Of a DNA stretch of 64,000 bases, positions 62,412-64,000 are shown in pieces. This DNA comes from an uncultured Bizionia sp. (GTDB lineage Bacteria; Bacteroidota; Bacteroidia; Flavobacteriales; Flavobacteriaceae). The stretch spans positions 110,452-174,451 of the forward strand of contig CANMCF010000009.1 of the NCBI GenBank assembly GCA_947496215.1, written 5' to 3'. Positions within the stretch are counted from its first letter, which is position 1, and the number at the start of each line of letters is the position of its first letter. The notes beneath the pieces are model-generated. The model made no database searches, was not told the origin of the DNA, and saw nothing but the letters and a program-made list of their open reading frames with translations. The position numbers and the translations under genes are program-made.

Positions 62412-64000
62412 TTATCTATTCAAATACACCCAACCAGCTTTAGGTTTTAATCCATTGCCTAAATTCAAGACATAATAATAAGTACCTACTGGCAATTCAT
62501 TTGAGTTACCTACAAATGATTTTTTATCAGAACTTCCATCCCAGGTATTCATATACCCTTTAGTTTCATAAACTTTATTCCCCCACCTATTATATATCTC
62601 CAAAGTGTTTCTTGGATAATTCTCTATGCACTCAATGACAAAAATGTCATTGACACCATCATTGTTAGGTGAGAATTCATTGAATATCTTTAAACATTCT
62701 AGGTTTGTTTCGGTTACATCATCCTCTGTGTTTCCATCAAAATCATCACCATTGTCACTTACATCTTCTGCAATTTCATCATTGGTACCTTCTCCAACTG
62801 CCAATACCGAATTACTTACTCCGCCAGCATTAACAGCTTGCTCATTTATAATAAATGTTGCTTCATATATGGCTATTTCTGCTTCTAGCAAGGTCCCTTC
62901 TGGACTTCCCATATCGGAGCTCACAAAATCTGGCCCAGTCGAAAGTGTGAGGGAATTTCCCTCTGCATCCAAAAAGGTATCGGTAAGTGTTAAATTATTT
63001 ATTTCGACATTTCCAATATTCTCAATGGTAATCGTATAGTAAATCGTACTCCCTAGAGTTATATCTGAAACTGTTGCGATTTTTGTTGCTTCTATCGCTG
63101 CTATACAAGCAACATTGGTTATTACGGGTTCTGTAATATCATCAGCATTGAAGTCACAAGGGTTTAAAGGATCTGTTTCTTCAGGTCCAGGATTGCCATC
63201 TCCATCAGGATCAATTTCATTGGCATCTGTAACACCGTCACCATCACAATCAATTTTCACTTCTACCGTAACATTTGAGGCTTGGCTTTGACAACCTCCA
63301 ACAGTAACACAAGAAACATAATAGGTAGTCGTTACCATTGGATTGACCGTTGCACTTGTCATTGGAATTGTTAGTGAAGCATCTTCATACCAAGTCAACG
63401 TTCCTGCCATACAGGCATCTGCACTTAAAACAACTGTTTCCCCCATACATACCAACAATTTGTCTGCTGTTGGATTTGAAGGGGAATTCCCTTGAGTCAT
63501 TTCTATTGAAATATCTGCCGTATCACTGCCACTACAACCTGCCCCATTTACATAGGTGTAGGTTACGCTGATCGTTCCGCTTTGTCCAACGGGGTCGAAA
63601 ACGGCCGTTCCGTCTCCATTGTCCGTCACTCCCGTTCCCGTCCATGTTCCATTTGAATCCGTTGGTGTTCCCGTCAAGGTGATTGGACTCCCATTGTCAC
63701 ATTGCCCGACATAGGTTCCAGCTTCTACTGTCGAAGCGCCTAAAATGGCTATGTCTGTCGTATCACTTGCCGTACATCCTGCCCCATTTGCATAGGTGTA
63801 GGTTATACTGATCGTTCCACTTTGTCCAACGGGGTCGAAAACGGCCGTTCCGTCTCCATTGTCCGTCACTCCCGTTCCCGTCCATGTTCCATTTGAATCC
63901 GTTGGTGTTCCCGTCAAGGTGATTGGACTCCCATTGTCACATTGCCCGACATAGGTTCCAGCTTCTACTGTCGAAGCGCCTAAAATGGCTATGTCTGTCG
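62412..64000 (-). CDS. Large repetitive adhesin with T9SS type B sorting domain (partial, N-terminus beyond window)
   Basis: Open to the right edge, so the start is missing; the visible part is about 529 residues. Tandem 80-residue Ig-like repeats (QSGTISITYTYANGAGC, LTGTPTDSNGTWTGTG), another Ig-like module with MGETVVLSADACM, a Ca-binding-like Asp-rich linker (DCDGDGVTDANE), a DUF11-like domain (LGSTIYYTITIENIGNVEI) and the gliding motility-associated C-terminal domain (FNEFSPNNDGVNDIFVIE, YNRWGNKVYE, GTYYYVL). This is a T9SS type B cargo, anchored through the co-encoded PorP/SprF protein. It is surface-exposed and likely adhesive. Confidence 0.93.
   Translation of the reverse strand, partial: TDIAILGASTVEAGTYVGQCDNGSPITLTGTPTDSNGTWTGTGVTDNGDGTAVFDPVGQSGTISITYTYANGAGCTASDTTDIAILGASTVEAGTYVGQCDNGSPITLTGTPTDSNGTWTGTGVTDNGDGTAVFDPVGQSGTISVTYTYVNGAGCSGSDTADISIEMTQGNSPSNPTADKLLVCMGETVVLSADACMAGTLTWYEDASLTIPMTSATVNPMVTTTYYVSCVTVGGCQSQASNVTVEVKIDCDGDGVTDANEIDPDGDGNPGPEETDPLNPCDFNADDITEPVITNVACIAAIEATKIATVSDITLGSTIYYTITIENIGNVEINNLTLTDTFLDAEGNSLTLSTGPDFVSSDMGSPEGTLLEAEIAIYEATFIINEQAVNAGGVSNSVLAVGEGTNDEIAEDVSDNGDDFDGNTEDDVTETNLECLKIFNEFSPNNDGVNDIFVIECIENYPRNTLEIYNRWGNKVYETKGYMNTWDGSSDKKSFVGNSNELPVGTYYYVLNLGNGLKPKAGWVYLNR
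63521..64000 (-). repeat. 240-bp tandem repeats in the adhesin gene
   Basis: Bases 63521-63760 and 63761-64000 are tandem units of 240 bp (80 codons). From 63601 to 63760 and 63841 to 64000 they are identical; a few differences lie in the first 80 bases. At least two units are visible and the array continues past the edge. Confidence 0.95.

Overview
The window comes from a chromosome of a member of the Bacteroidota, almost certainly family Flavobacteriaceae. Several features agree on this. The DNA is A+T rich with A/T-rich spacers. Promoters follow the TTTG-N19-21-TAnnTTTG pattern (the best example lies in front of tRNA-Tyr). Secreted proteins carry type IX secretion (T9SS) sorting domains of both types, a PorP/SprF-like protein is present, and there are GLPGLI proteins, outer-membrane beta-barrel receptors and a thiamine locus with thiS-C-E-D-E-G-H-F order. 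Genus cannot be fixed from the sequence.

Layout. 1-3705: three co-directional genes that look like cargo of an extracellular contractile injection system (eCIS): a DUF4157 protein, a chaperone-like protein and a protein with a degenerate Fic motif. 3894-7918: TSUP permease, methyltransferase, cytochrome bd oxidase (cydAB). 8784-11069: secreted M43 metalloprotease with duplicated GEVED modules. 11418-15574: an unknown small protein, a TPR histidine kinase with a LytTR regulator, and an orphan VWA protein. 15850-15931: tRNA-Tyr. 16131-24194: an outer-membrane receptor with three GLPGLI paralogues, divergent from an OmpR-type two-component system, with phased GTTAAC triplets in front of two of the GLPGLI genes. 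24228-25624: conserved secreted protein and deoxynucleoside kinase. 25727-34008: TPP riboswitch and thiamine operon, interrupted by a SMI1/KNR4 gene.

34059-44527: membrane pyrophosphatase (hppA), an AidA/PixA-like inclusion-body protein, an M1 aminopeptidase operon, peptidase E and a PLP decarboxylase. 44656-53010: a long, structured leader and a complete eight-gene arginine operon (GNAT, argG, C, D, F', B, E, H), with tight overlaps. 53361-64000: a more accessory-looking part with a betagamma-crystallin-like lipoprotein, a broken tRNA-Met-like sequence, a TPR kinase/NarL regulator pair flanking a Peptidase S74 (tail-fibre chaperone) protein, and an OmpA / PorP / type B sorting-domain adhesin operon that runs off the right edge.

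The thiamine and arginine blocks are ordinary biosynthetic operons with RNA-level control (known TPP riboswitch; a candidate new tandem element for arginine). The most interesting material is (i) the eCIS-type cargo cassette with a shared N-terminal segment and a Fic-like effector, (ii) the GLPGLI/receptor/two-component locus with a visible operator, and (iii) the tandem GC-rich leader elements in front of the arginine genes. All functional calls are from reading motifs by eye; no database search was run.
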